DNA of 64,000 bases from contig CM057066.1 of the NCBI GenBank assembly GCA_029945375.1, positions 1,736,001-1,800,000 on the forward strand. Reading direction: 5' to 3'. Shown one piece after another: positions 36,923 through 49,296 of the stretch (positions within the stretch are counted from its first letter, which is position 1; every line of letters starts with the position of its first letter). Below the pieces are notes generated by a model, which ran no database searches, was not told the origin of the DNA, and saw only the letters and a list, made by a program, of their open reading frames with translations. The stretch comes from Agaricus subrufescens (Eukaryota; Basidiomycota; Agaricomycetes; Agaricales; Agaricaceae). The translations under genes were made by a program, and so were the position numbers.

Positions 36923-37976
36923 CTCCATTCTTCGCCATTGTTCAGGAAGCATACATTATATACAATATATTCAGCACGTTTCAATTTTAGTTTTCACCTT
37001 GCTTGAAACTTTAGACATGGTGGTATACTTTACACGTTGCCGTTGAATTCTAAAGCCTTACATTTTTTGAGCCGTTTTGCTGATGTGGAACGCTGAAACT
37101 TCAAGATTAACCAGCTTGTCGTGCGTCTGCGGCTCCACCATGATCGTCTACATCGCTGCCTTGCGACCCATTCATCCGTAAACGTAAACGTAAACGTACA
37201 TACTTGAAATTCATTCGTTTGACTGGACATACGAAGTTCTCTCACAATTATCAAACAATACGTCAGTGACATTCCACTTATCTCGCGTGGGTAACTTTTT
37301 GATCCTGTGAGGCATCAGAAGACCCGAATGCGTGACACATTCTGTCAACGATTTACAGCTTATCCTCTGTTTTCTCACATTCAACAGAAAATCTTTCCGC
37401 CCAGGGTTATGACCGTACTGCGGTGGCACCTCATACATGTGGTCAATGTGTTCACGTCCAAGCATTTACCGCAGCAACGGCGACAGAGCTCCGTTTTCAT
37501 TGCTTGAGGTATAACGCTTAGCGGCTTCGCTTACTTATTCCTTCACATGAATTCTCATTTGGTCGACGAGAGGTCTAACGAAGAGAAGACGCTCAACAAT
37601 CCACTGGACCAGCCCCTCTCAACTGGACGAACACGATCTTGGTTTGTGTGTCCAACACCTTTACCTCACACGTCTTGTACTCATGATTCTATAGATTCAC
37701 ACTCACCGCATGTTAACAAAGTGCGATTCACACAACTTGGCTTCTCGTCTGAGAATTGATAGCCTATATTCTCTCATTATCGACAATGACTCCCATGCAT
37801 GGATTTACGCCTCTTATTCCCCACTCATGTTCCCCTCGGCTCTCTTACTGTCCGTGTTACACAGTCCCAAACCAGGTACAAAACACACATATAAATGGAC
37901 CGTGTTTTTTTAAAAAAGAAAATCCCACTGTGAGGAGCATCCATCTAGCCCCTTCTCGCGGCCAATTTTCCTTGCC
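36923..37976. other. Intergenic upstream of glyoxal oxidase
   Basis: About 1 kb without a convincing gene. A short tandem run of GTAAAC lies near 37177-37197. The last 100 bp contain ACATATAAATGG (37888-37899), a possible TATA-type element, ahead of the ATG at 37977. Confidence 0.5.
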
Positions 37977-40185
37977 ATGAGACATATTTTCCTAACATCT
38001 CTGCTGATCACCCTCGCTGCTCATTGCAGCTCAGCGGCTCCTACGGAAAGCAAAGGGTGGCACTTTGTGCAAAACGGCACTACTGGAATAGTCGCACTCG
38101 AGTCTATTATTGTCTCTGATTCTTTGGCCATCTTCTTCGATCGGGCTACGAACGATCCACTAGATTTTGATGGTCACCCTGCTTGGGGTGCTTTGTGGAA
38201 CTTGGAAACAAACACCGCGAGTGCATTAAATGTTATAACAGATGCATTCTGCGGCTCTGGAAGTTTTTTGTCCAATGGAACAATGGTGCGTACTCAGATT
38301 AGCGACTCTATGACGTGAATCATACGAGCCTTACATTTACATTTCGTCAGGTTAGTCTTGGTGGACATGATCCTGTGATTCCACAAGCCAAAGATGGGCG
38401 CAACGGAATCAGAGTCTGGGAACCTTGTGACGACCCTAACGGCGCAGGTTGTTCCATATTCGAGAATCCAGAATCCCTCCATATGGCCGAGACGAGGTGG
38501 TACGCAACAAGTTTGAGAATATTTGATGGATCTGCAGTAAGTTCCTTTCCTCTAAACATCTATTGCCACTTCAATAACTTCTCCCGTATAGATGATCATC
38601 GGCGGCATCCACGAAGTGACTGCGTTCTATAACACCGATCCCGTAAACAACATTGAATTCTTCCCGCCTAAAGATGGTGGCATTCCCAGGCCAATGGGCT
38701 TCCTCAACCGGACACTTCCAGCTAATCTATTCCCTCGGTACGTATGTATATACACAAGAATCAGGAACCTAATCAATTAATCTGCTATCCTTGTTTTTTT
38801 TAGCTCTTTGGCACTCCCGGATGGTAGGATTTTCATGACCGCCGGAAACGAAACAATCATCTACGACATCGAAACCAACACAGAAACAAGTCTACCCAGC
38901 CTACCTAACAACGTCATCGTCTCAAACCCCTTCGACGGTACAGCCACCCTCCTCCCACTTCACCCACCCGACTACATTCCCCAAGTCCTCGTCTGCGGCG
39001 GATCAAACTCCAGTGCCCAAACACCACAAGGAGATCTATCATCCCAAACACCCGCATCAAAACAATGCAGCCGTATGACAATAACTCCCGAAGGTATAAA
39101 ACGTGGCTGGGAAATCGAGACAATGTTAGAATCTAGGATGATGCCCGAGATGATCTTAATGCCAAATGGAAAAGTGCTCATTATCAATGGTGCACAGACG
39201 GGGTATGCTGCTATTGGTACCGTTAAAGACTTGGTTGGAAATAACTCGAATGCGGATCATCCAGCGTAAGTCTTTGGTTTTTGATTTTCATAACTTTTCT
39301 TTTCGAGTATTCATTCGACCATATTTGCAGATTTACACCTTCACTCTATACGCCTGATGCTCCCCTCGGACATCGCATTAGCAATGAGGGAATGCCAACA
39401 ACGGATATAGCTCGTATCTATCATTCAACAGTGACTCTTACACCAAAAGGGTTAGTCACTCTATTCTACCAGTCACCACGAGAAAAAAAAGATAAAACAC
39501 AACTAACATACTCTCTTCCATCAAAAGGAATCTTCTAATCGCCGGATCCAACCCCAACGGTCGCGTAGTAAACGGAACCGAATTTCACAGGTAACCCAAA
39601 GCCCTCCTCATCGCATATCACAACATCTAATTCTCAAAAAAAAATCATTCAGTGAATTCCGAGTTGAATATCTGAACCCTCCATACACAACCGTCGAACG
39701 ACCCCAAATATCCAACGCCCCAAAACAAATAGCCTTCAACTCCGAATTCACCATCCACGTCACCATCCCCTCACATCTAAACCACAAAGACATAAAAGGT
39801 AAGGAAGCAGTCAAAAACCCAACTTTACTATCTATATATCAAACGCTAAATACAAATGAACACACCAGTCGCGTTAATCGATCTCGGATTCTCAACACAC
39901 GCATTCCACTCAAGCTCCCGTCTCGTATTCATGGACGCTCAACTCTCACCAGACAAAAAATCACTAAAGATCAAGAGCCCGCCAAACAACCGTGTCTACC
40001 CCCCCGGTCCCGGTACGTCAAAACCAAAATTCAAATAATGCAAATCGCTAACAAATCCATCTACAACTACTTACTACTTAGCTTATATCTTCCTCACTGT
40101 CGATGATGTTACTAGTACTGGAGCCAGAGTCATGGTCGGGAACGGTGCTACCCCACCCGTCAAGGATCAAGGCGTCCCCATTTAG
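37977..40185 (+). CDS. Glyoxal oxidase, copper radical oxidase (AA5)
   Basis: Nine exons: 37977-38285, 38351-38536, 38592-38737, 38804-39265, 39331-39450, 39528-39590, 39653-39798, 39869-40012 and 40082-40185 (1680 nt, 559 residues). A signal peptide of about 20 residues ([15 protein letters not shown], ending AA) predicts secretion. All known catalytic residues are present. Cys92 in [14 protein letters not shown] and Tyr154 in ETRWYATSL would form the Cys-Tyr radical cofactor. Tyr398-His399 in [14 protein letters not shown] and His488 in [12 protein letters not shown] would bind copper. These correspond to C70, Y135, Y377, H378 and H471 of the Phanerochaete enzyme. Kelch-like repeats ([28 protein letters not shown]) form the propeller. 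It oxidises small aldehydes to acids with release of H2O2 for peroxidases. N-glycosylation sequons are frequent. Confidence 0.95.
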
Positions 40186-40665
40186 TTTTTATCACTCTTT
40201 TCAACTTATGGCGCGTTTGGTCTTGGATTTGAGAGATCGGCTTGCAGCAAATATGACTCGTCCTTTTATCTATGTACTAGAACAGGGATAATTCAAATCA
40301 TGACTGTATGTAGCACAGAATATACAACAAATACAGTCAGTAAAGAATCTTGTCAAGATAAACTCTATCTTCGCAAGTTTGATACGACAAAGCAACAGAT
40401 ATCAAATGTAATCATGGATACGCTTTCTCGATGTCAATGCCCACCTCAACTCAAAACTCAATCAAAGAGAACACCGGATGACCAGCAATAATATGTATCT
40501 GCATTAAATCGCGCCAATACTATCCGAAACAAAACCTACGAGTCATTATAACAAATAAACTATTCTTAAAACCGAAGCACAAACAGCACAAACAGACAAA
40601 GCATACCCTCACACCTACAAAGAAGACGAATTGAACAACGCCCCCCAACGCAGCTTCACAAACCC
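40186..40665. other. Convergent intergenic, no gene seen
   Basis: This lies between the ends of glyoxal oxidase and uba2, which are transcribed towards each other. It is AT-rich and probably holds both polyadenylation signals. Confidence 0.5.
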
Positions 40666-43220
40666 TCAATCGTCGTCGATGACAATAACATCATCCATCA
40701 TCTGATCATTCGCTCCATCCAATAAAACAAGTCCATCCTCATCCAACCGCCTCTTCTTACTCGGACTTTGTTGAACAATGGAATGTTCCCTCTTCCTCGT
40801 CTGCCGCGGCCCCTCACGTGTGGTAATAATAGTGGCGGCGGTGAGAGGACGAGGTCGCCGAGGCGTAGGGTCAATTTCGATAACCCCATTCTCATCTTCT
40901 TTGAAGATCTCTTTCGTATTAGGTGGTGGCGGAGTTGATGGTGCAGCGGGTAATGTAGGTTTAGTTCGCTGAGGTGGATGAGGAAGAGGATCGGGGAGGA
41001 TAAACGGAGACACGTCAATAGGATGACCAGACCTGAAACAATTCTTTGAGTGTTATGCGATAGCTAAGGTGCAGATGTATACTCACGGTAACGGGCATAT
41101 GTTCACAGAAATAGTCCCTCGATCTCCATCTTCATCCACAATCGTCAAAAACTTGCCCCTAGTCACATGAAGGCTCTCTAAAGTCCTCTCATTGTTATCG
41201 TCCCAATCCGGGTCACTCAAAACCCGTTTGTCTTCATAAACGCTGACCTCGCGTTCATCGTCGCCCAACAGGCCCCTCACGACCGCTCCCAACGTGGCTC
41301 TCGCAGGATCACATTGCAATATTGCAAACGTGTCTCGACAGATGCCACAGTTGGCATTGGGTCCACTCAGAGTAACGGTGCTCAAGGGGACGGACGGCTT
41401 GAATTGAAGGTGAACATTGCGCACTTTATCGTAAGATTTGCGGAGAAGGTGAAGAGCTTGTAGGACAATAAGGCCGGATACAATAGCGTTCGTTGTAGCA
41501 ATTGCAGGAATGATATTGCCGGCCATCTCTGCAGAGAACTTCCACAGTCAAAAACAACACAAACAGGCAAGGTAACATGTTCAGCTGACCTTTCACCTCC
41601 CATCTTGTCTTCTCCTCAATTCCATAAGCCACCGAGCGCAAGTTGGAAGATGCGGTAACAAAATCGAGGGTATCGTCATCATCCTTGTCAAAGGAGATGG
41701 TGTCTTCACCGTTCTGTAACCGCCAGGCAAGCCTGTTTGTACTAGACGAAAGGAATCATGTTAGTAATCAGTAGAACCAAGAAAGAACGCGTGCTAACTG
41801 ACCTTGAGATGAATAAATCAAGGTTATCCCGAAGAGAGAGTTTCCGTTGGTCTTTCAGTATTGCCTGACCACTGTCACCGTTTGGGAGATTCGCTGATGA
41901 TACAGACGCTGTGCTCCCATTTGGTACACGTTGCACAAACGTGCCAGCCATGATAGCTTCAAAGTCCAGGGGCGTTGGGGGGTGTCTATTCCTCCACATA
42001 TCAGCCATGATTAACAGATTCTGAATGTCGGCATTGAAGACCTAGAGGAGTTCGTTTCAGCGCAAATTCTTTGAAAGTCCCCCAGTACTGACTTTATCGA
42101 AGACGGCTTTCGCGACGTCGGTGGACCCATTGGGTGAAGGAGTACGTAGCGCTTGGCGCACAGCTTTGAATGCCTGTGCCTCCTTCCGCAGCGTCTCAAT
42201 TTCATTAGCTGCGTGCCACTGATTCAGTCAACACTTTCTTGGGGCGCAGCATGGGTGACGCACCATTTTCGCCCTGTTTCTCAGCTTCGTCAAGCTCACC
42301 AGTCGCGTCTTCGTCCTCACCGAATAGCTGTCTTTATTAAATGGGTGAGGGGCAATGATAGGAGGATTAAGGCAAGACGACGTACCCCACGAGATAACTC
42401 TTACTCCAAACGATACAGTGGATGGGCTGACTAGGCGTTGAGCGAATGGTACACACAGGAAAAGTTTTGGGTGTGGGTTTGGGGATACAGTCGAAACACT
42501 CTGTCCGGTCCTGTCACTGGGTCAATATATGCGCATCAAAAGAAACGTGGACTCGCAGCGCACCTTGAGCAAAGGTTGAACTTGACCCAGATATCCAGCA
42601 GTACCAGACTCCACCAAAGGGATGGCTGCAGCCATACACATTTTGTTGACATGCCGGCGAGCGTCTGGAAAACAGGTCTAGCAGCAGTTCAGATTTAGCG
42701 CGACCAGAAGGTACTCACCGAGGTTGTCTAGAGCGTTGAGTACGATGTCGAATTGTTTGAACCACTCCACATCGTACTGGGCTTCTTTGATGTTGCCATG
42801 AATAGGATTGATCTTGACATTAGGGTTGAATGGCGCAGCAGTCTGTGCAGCAATCTGACTTTATGAGCACCGCGCCTTCTTCATTGGCAGCCGGCATGCC
42901 GATGAAGACATACCAATGCTTTACTCTGCTTGACATCCTTTTTGCGGAATAAAAACTGGCGGTTGAGGTTGGACAAGTCGATGGTATCGAGATCGAGAAG
43001 GGTGATGTCGCCGAAACCGGTGAGGACGACGTTTTTGACTGCGAAAAGACGCGACGTTGAGCTGCAGGAGGCGAGCCGAGAACGGTTTTGATGACATACG
43101 AAGTTCACACCCGATCCCTCCAGCACCAACGAGAAGCACCCTTGTCCGCGACAGCTTGCCGTGGAGCTCCGGGCCCAGGATTGCCTTGGCGTGCGCGGTG
43201 CGTCGTTGAGCCGCCGACAT
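40666..43220 (-). CDS. UBA2: SUMO-activating enzyme subunit Uba2 (E1 catalytic subunit)
   Basis: Eleven exons on the minus strand: 43220-43100, 43038-42914, 42854-42719, 42664-42564, 42510-42386, 42331-42264, 42208-42093, 42041-41803, 41741-41590, 41528-41087 and 41032-40666 (1992 nt, 663 residues). Uba2 adenylates SUMO and then carries it as a thioester before transfer to Ubc9, in the nucleus with partner Aos1. The nucleotide-binding loop [14 protein letters not shown] (about 28-41) is followed by [17 protein letters not shown]. The catalytic Cys181 lies in [15 protein letters not shown]. Zinc ligands are CFDC (166-169) and a second pair, CGIC. A ubiquitin-like domain and a Pro-rich tail follow, with a basic SPSKKRR signal and a terminal VIVIDDD that looks like a SUMO-interacting motif. 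Length is close to yeast and human Uba2. Confidence 0.95.
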
Positions 43221-43349
43221 GTTGCTTCTGGGATGATGTGGTGCGAGGGAGAGCAGTGCCGACGGGTTCAGAAGAGCCCACAGCTCATGACGGACCCTGG
43301 ACGCCACGCCCAAGATAGTCTGACCCCAGAACTGGGCGCGTATAGCAGG

Positions 43350-43420
43350 TCTCTGTTAGTATATCGGTTAGTACACGCGCCTGTCACGCGCGAAAGCGGG
43401 GTTCGACTCCCCGACAGAGA
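43350..43420 (+). tRNA. tRNA-Asp (anticodon GTC)
   Basis: A 71-nt cloverleaf: acceptor TCTCTGT pairs with ACAGAGA, the anticodon stem is CGCGC/GCGCG around loop CTGTCAC, and the T-arm is GCGGGGTTCGACTCCCC-like. There is no intron. A TTTTT stretch for RNA polymerase III stop follows at 43422. It sits between the divergent starts of UBA2 and the PNPOx-like gene, which are only 289 bp apart. Confidence 0.96.
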
Positions 43421-43508
43421 GTTTTTGAGTTATCTTTTTCTTCTCATGCCGTGCAGATTGAACGGAGTAACGGACCAAACCTGAGTCATTCACTTATCTC
43501 TCTCTCCT

Positions 43509-44412
43509 ATGGTCAAGCACTACGACGAGATCCCCGACTTTGTCGTTCCATGGATCAAAGAGCAACACCTGTTCTGGGTTGCGACAGCCCCTTTGTCTGC
43601 AGACGGTCATGTTAATGTCTCTCCCAAGGGGATATTCGACGGTAATTTCAATATCGTCAACTCCCGCCGAGTCTGGTATGAAGACATGACCGGAAGCGGT
43701 ACGTCGTCTGACTGTGAGGCCCCCAAGGATCGTGATTGACATTCATTGCAGGGATCGAGACGGTGTCGCATATCAGAGAGAATGGGCGGATCACAGTCAT
43801 GTTCAATGCCTTCCAAGGCCCCCCCAGGATCTGCCGGCTGTATGGCAAAGGTATATTACATGTTTGTGCCTGCCGTTGTGGACGTCATCGCTAATCATTC
43901 ACCAAGGCACGGTATACGAATTTGGTACACCGGAATACGAGGCTCTGCTCTCGGCCAAAGAACGCCAGACAGGCTCTCGCTCTATAATCGTGGTCGACAT
44001 ATATCGCGTTTCTACGGTATGTGCCTAGCCCAAATCATGTCCCTCGGTCTCTGATCACGCACAGTCCTGCGGCTACTCCATTCCCTTCTTTTCGTATGTG
44101 GGACCTCGCACGAGACTCCACGAGTGGTCCGCTCACCTACAAAACGTCGATTGTGCGGCGGAGTGGACCGCTGATGCTCCGGCGGAAAAGGGGCTGAGGA
44201 ACTACTGGAAGAGCATCAATACCCAGAGCCTGGACGGACTTCCGGGCCTCAGTTCTGCGTACGCCTCGCAGACACGTTTTGAACACGTTGATATGAAGCG
44301 CTTCGCGGCTCGGCGGAACAGGCTGCCAGCATGGTTCAACCCGGAGGCAGCAGCGGCGTTTGCATTTGGCACGGTGGTCGGGGCCACGCTGCTGAGGGTG
44401 CTGCAGCGGTAG
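43509..44412 (+). CDS. PNPOx-like FMN-binding split-barrel protein
   Basis: Four exons: 43509-43698, 43752-43850, 43907-44016 and 44065-44412 (747 nt, 248 residues). The N-terminal half has the pyridoxamine-phosphate-oxidase-like split barrel: QHLFWVATAPLSADGHVNVSPKG, then ENGRITVMFNAFQGPPRICRLYGKG. This pattern marks the FMN-binding subfamily of small stand-alone oxidoreductases of unknown substrate, not true Pnpo. The central part has CGYSIPFFSYVG and RTRLHEWS. The C-terminal end has one hydrophobic segment (AAAAFAFGTVVGATLLRVL) that could be a tail anchor. It starts 289 bp from UBA2 on the other strand and ends 121 bp before the NYN gene. Confidence 0.85.
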
Positions 44413-44533
44413 ACTAGCTTGTGACTAAGAATAGCACTTACGCCATGGCAGGCCACGATCCTCTGCCATCCCTTTGCCACGTTTTCCTCTCTCTCTTATT
44501 CCGTATTCTATCTCTCCTAATTGCCCGAGACCC

Positions 44534-47500
44534 ATGAGTGACTTCACACCCTCGACCCTCACCTCCCCCCTCTCCTCGCTCTTCTCCGAGCCTTTCTCAC
44601 CCGGCGGACAATCTGGCTCCGAAATCCTCACATCGGACGAAGAGCCCGACTTGGGCGCTTTCACGGCCGTCCTGCGAGCTTGGGGATATCTCCAGCCCCA
44701 GCCCCGTGTCCCCGCTCAATTCTCATCGTTGACATCATCTTCAACCCGGACGACCTCAACAACCATCACCGGTTATCCTGGATTTGGCGATGCGGATTTT
44801 GATACTGTGGAGGGCAGCACCATATGGGATCATTTCCCAATAAATTCCTATTTACGGGCTAGTAATGCAAATAGCACGGCCACCTCCTCTGGACGTACGG
44901 AACGCGCAAGGCCATTTTTGTTGGAAGAACCCGAGGATGACGACTACGCGACATCACTTCCATCTCCCGTGTCAGAAAGTGCACAAACTGTCGAGATCAC
45001 ATTCGAGGCAGACGCTACGAGCGTACGTTCTACCACTGACGAAGACGGGGAAGGCATGCTTGAGCCTACAACTACGCCATCAAACGAGGGGCAGACCGTC
45101 CCCGTAGCTGGCTCGCAGGACGAAGAAATGTCCCCTCCAGCTGCTCCTCCGACTTCGTCACCCCATCTATCCATCATCAGTGGCAATTCTGTCTCATCCT
45201 TCTCCGTCTCGAATCAAATCCTTGACGACAATACCCCCATTTCTCGCTCGAGACCCTCCAACTCCATTCTGTCCCTCAATTCATACCGACCCCAGATGAG
45301 CACCACCCGCACCGTGCTGAGCGTTTTCCAAGAAACCCCCTCACCCGCTTTTTTGGGTCCTGTTCCTTTTCAGGAAACTCCGACATCATCCTCCCCTGCT
45401 GTTCTTTCGGGTGACCGTCGGCCTCTCACAGGCCGTGTTATTTCCAATTCGTCCCATGCAGAGTCGGATATCATTAATTCATATTACAATCGAGAGGCCG
45501 GGCCCGCCTCCCCACCATCCTCGACGGATCACCCAGCAACAGGATTTTTTTGGCCCCGCTTAGAAATCCCGACACAGCCACGTTTATCCCCGACTGAGCA
45601 AACAGGGCGGGAGATATCCGACAACACCAACCACCACCACCACCACCGTCAGACCCCCTCTGTCATCGATGATAACTCGTCGGCGTCAGCTGTCACGGAA
45701 GAAACACCGCTATCCTCAATCACAATGTCCCGCCCGTCGTTTTCCCAACAGGAAATAACAACCCCGCCCTCTGATTCACCGGGTGCCATGTCGAGTCACT
45801 CCATGACACCATCACACAGCGTCGTATTTCCCGGCGCATCCACTTTAACTTTACCACCCACCACCACTAGAGCCACAGTCACTGCAACTTCAACAATTCC
45901 CTCTTCTATGGACGCTTCAGTCGTATACGATAATCAATATTCTTCTTTTCCCTCGAGCCATCACGACCAACAGCCCCGAACAGATTGCTTTGATGATAGG
46001 CAAGCGACGTCTTTACGACAGCATCACCATTTACTCTCTACCGAGGGAGATCCCCGCCTCGGACAACCATCTCTAGGGCTTCTTGACGCCGCTCTCCAGT
46101 TTATAGCTGCAGAACGAGCCAGAGTCAATGCCCTAATCGAAACTGAATCACACCGGGGTCCATCTTTATCCGCTGGGGAGGATGAAAGGGAAGAATCGAT
46201 TGCTCGTCTGGAAAGTGAGAGGAGATATGCTATTGGTGATTATTTTCCGTTTCTTTGATCCTGTCCCACATCCATCCTATGCCATCCCCCCTTTTCCCTT
46301 CTTGTCCCTTTTCGTTTTTGTGACAAGTAAACAGTGTTGGGCGTCTGCTTGTACCTCCGCCTGTCAAAAATGCCCATTTCTTTTTTTTCGTCCTTTCGGA
46401 TGTATCCTTAGTCCAATTGACTGATACCCAAAACGTCAGAATCTCAACGCAAGAGCAAGTCTAAATCAAGCTCTGCCACCGGCGATCCTTTACCCACGGA
46501 AAATGGCGCACATAGCACCAAATCCGCCAGTAACCAATCATTACACGATAACCTTTCTTCCTCAACCGAGAACAATAATTTTACACACTCCGCCACTGCA
46601 ACACCGAAGAAAAGTCAAAAGAAAAGAAAACACAAATCTATTGCTCCAAGTGTATCGAATGAATCTAAACACATAACTATTCTGAAACGACCTGACGGGC
46701 TCGGGGATAACAACACCATTTCTACTTCCTCGTCTAATCTATTCAGCCACTATACCCATACCTCTCATTCTCAACCCGTTTTGCGTGGAAATGCCTCCAC
46801 AGTTGCGCAGACATGCGTACCCGCGATTGTGGGATCCAACACAAGTCAAATTGACGGAGCAGCCACACCTCGTGCTCATACATATTTATATACCTCTTCA
46901 TCAGATAATCATGAAGGCTCCATCAATGACGAAGAGGGTGGTAATGGTCGTAGTGACGGCGGCGGAGATGATGGAGCAGGAGGAGGAGCAAGGCAAGCCG
47001 AAGAAGGCACAGGCAACGGAAGCGATAGTCATCCGGAACATGGTGGTAACAAAGTCATTGATTTCTATATTGACAAATATGGAAGGAGAGTTCGGAGGGT
47101 GAGGGAGGCGAATCATGTTGAAGGTTTAGACAAATCTATGACTGAATTGAGGGTCGTGTCGGGTTTGGAAGATAAAGACAAGGACCCCAAAGATGACGAA
47201 GAGGAAGGAGAGGAAGAAGAAGAAAACCTTGTTCGTGGAGACGATCAGGGCATAATTGGAATCGCTGACATATCATCGATTGGTCAGAAGAAAGAGAAGA
47301 AGAAGAAGAAGGCGAAGAAGAGGAAATTACCTGTCACGGTTCCCTCGAAATCACGCTCGGTGCCAGATTTGCGTGCGGAAGCCAGTATAACTGACAGTTC
47401 ACCCGAAGAAAATGTCGCTAGTAGTGGAAATGGTTCCTCGAACCCTGGTTCAAAAACAGTTCTACCGCCTTCGTCAACGTTTCCAGGAAGTCAGAAGAAG

Positions 47501-49296
47501 AAAGGAAACTCGAAATTCGATGGGTCAGCTTTATTTGGTTCTGAAGTTTCCAATAACCTCGCTGTAAGCGGTTGGCCAATTGGGCACGATGATCTCGTAC
47601 GCAATAAGCGTGCTCGATTGATCGCGTTAGCACAATTGTTGCAAAAACTGTTTCCTGGCGAGAAAGAAACTTTGAAGAGAGTCGTTGGGAAGTTGGGTGG
47701 TGGGGTTTCCACTTCCGATATTGCCGAGATACCGATAAAAGATAAGGAGAAGAGGAAAAAGAATGCAAGTACGACATTGTTGGGTGGCTGTTCGCTTGTC
47801 GATGGCGGCGTAGCGGGTAGCGATCTACAGCAGATGGAGTTTGAGGAGGACGATCCTGATCCGAGAGGGGACCCACCGAGCAAGAAGGATACTTTAATCC
47901 ATGTGTTCATAGACCAGTGCGTTAATTTCTCTTTTTTTTTTGCTTCCTTGCTATAATTCATTCTTGACGAATGGTATATAGCTCCAACATCTTGATTGGA
48001 TTTTTGAACCTTCTTAAGCGTAGACCGAAACAACTTTCGTCACCAGCCAAATCGGCAATCGCTCATTCTGCTAAAGGGTCTACGAGTATTACCTCGCGAC
48101 CTCTTCCGATACCAAAGACTAAAGCCGGAGTGCCAATAGCGGATTCAAAACATCTAATACCTCTCCCCTCGTTTGCAACAGCCAGCCTGTCACGCTCGTT
48201 ACCATCGACGTCATTCGCTAAACATAGTACGACCACGGGGACGAGGAAAGCTAGAGAGATAAACTCTGATGGAGAGGGTTACATGCAATCGGGAAACGAT
48301 GGTGATGATGATGACGACGAGGATGAGAATGAAGTGCTGGCCATTCCTGGATTTTCGAATGAGAGACGCGGAATTAAAGGCTTAGGAGACAAGAAAGAGA
48401 AGAAAAAGAGTCGGGTGACGAAGGTTCGACCTCGATGGCATATGTGGCACGCGGCCCTTGCTATGATTCTAGAGAGAGGAAGACCAATCAGTCGTATGTT
48501 TCCCTTTAAGCCTCCTTTTCAACGGCCCTGAATGTTCAACTTTGTGTGTTAGGTCGTGTCGTTGCGGCCTCTAAGCCGCTTTACCAACCAATGGAGACTA
48601 TCGAACGTTTAGGTTACGAAGTCAAGGTGTTCCAGCGCGTACCAGATCTTGGCGACGGTGCCGATCGGCTGGAAAAAATGAAAGACAAGGATACTCACAA
48701 TGGCAGCCCTACGAAGAGAAACTTGAGCCCTTCTAAAGCCTCTCATAAGGCGCATGTGCGCCGGACTTCCGGTGATATGACTACTGCTATCGCATCAGTT
48801 TCAGGACAGTTGCCGGTCGGCACCGCACGTGTCAAGTATCGCGAGCAAGGAGTCGATGAACTTTTACAACTGAAACTACACTTGGCGATTACGGCTCCTG
48901 ATGATGTACCTGAGGGTGCAACTATCATCCTCGCTACTGGCGACGGCAACGTTGGCCAATTTAATGAGGATGGGTTTCTTGGTGTGTATTTGTGCACGCG
49001 CTTGATCTGTTCGATGATGCTGATAATTCATTTGGTGGCGAAGGCGCGGTTCGGACGGCCTTGAAACGGGGATGGAAAGTAGAGCTGTATGCTTGGGAAT
49101 ATTGCCTTAGTGAGTATTGATGGAAATCTTAACCTGACTTGCAATGTTTTTTTGTTATTGACAATGTTTTGACGTTTTTTTAGGTCGATCCTGGCAGAGG
49201 GAATTTGGTCCTGGTAGCGAATGGGGAAAGAAAGGCAAATTCCGTATCATTATTTTAGATCAGTTTGCGGAATGCTTGGTTGAACTTGCCGAATAA
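44534..49296 (+). CDS. Large NYN-domain protein, putative ribonuclease
   Basis: Six exons: 44534-46235, 46440-47916, 47982-48493, 48553-48981, 49044-49109 and 49184-49296 (4299 nt, 1432 residues). The ATG at 44534 is used; an in-frame start lies at 44474. About the first 1050 residues are low-complexity: Ser/Thr/Pro-rich, a His run (45628-45647), an acidic patch (DDEEEGEEEEE) and a Lys-rich nuclear-type signal near 47290-47330. The NYN (PIN-like) nuclease domain starts near residue 1053 with LIHVFIDHSNILIGFLNLL, where the Asp and Asn are expected metal-site residues. It is interrupted by a disordered, acidic insert, then continues RPRWHMWHAALAMILERGRP and REQGVDELLQLKLHLAI. The last conserved blocks are ILATGDGNVGQFNEDGFLG and AVRTALKRGWKVELYAWE. 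Such domains cleave RNA. The first intron (204 nt) is long for this window and could hide a small exon. Confidence 0.82.

Noticed and set aside
47418..48033. Minus-strand frames of 152 and 180 codons
   Set aside because: They are antisense to the NYN gene exons 2 and 3, whose frame is supported by splicing and domain content.
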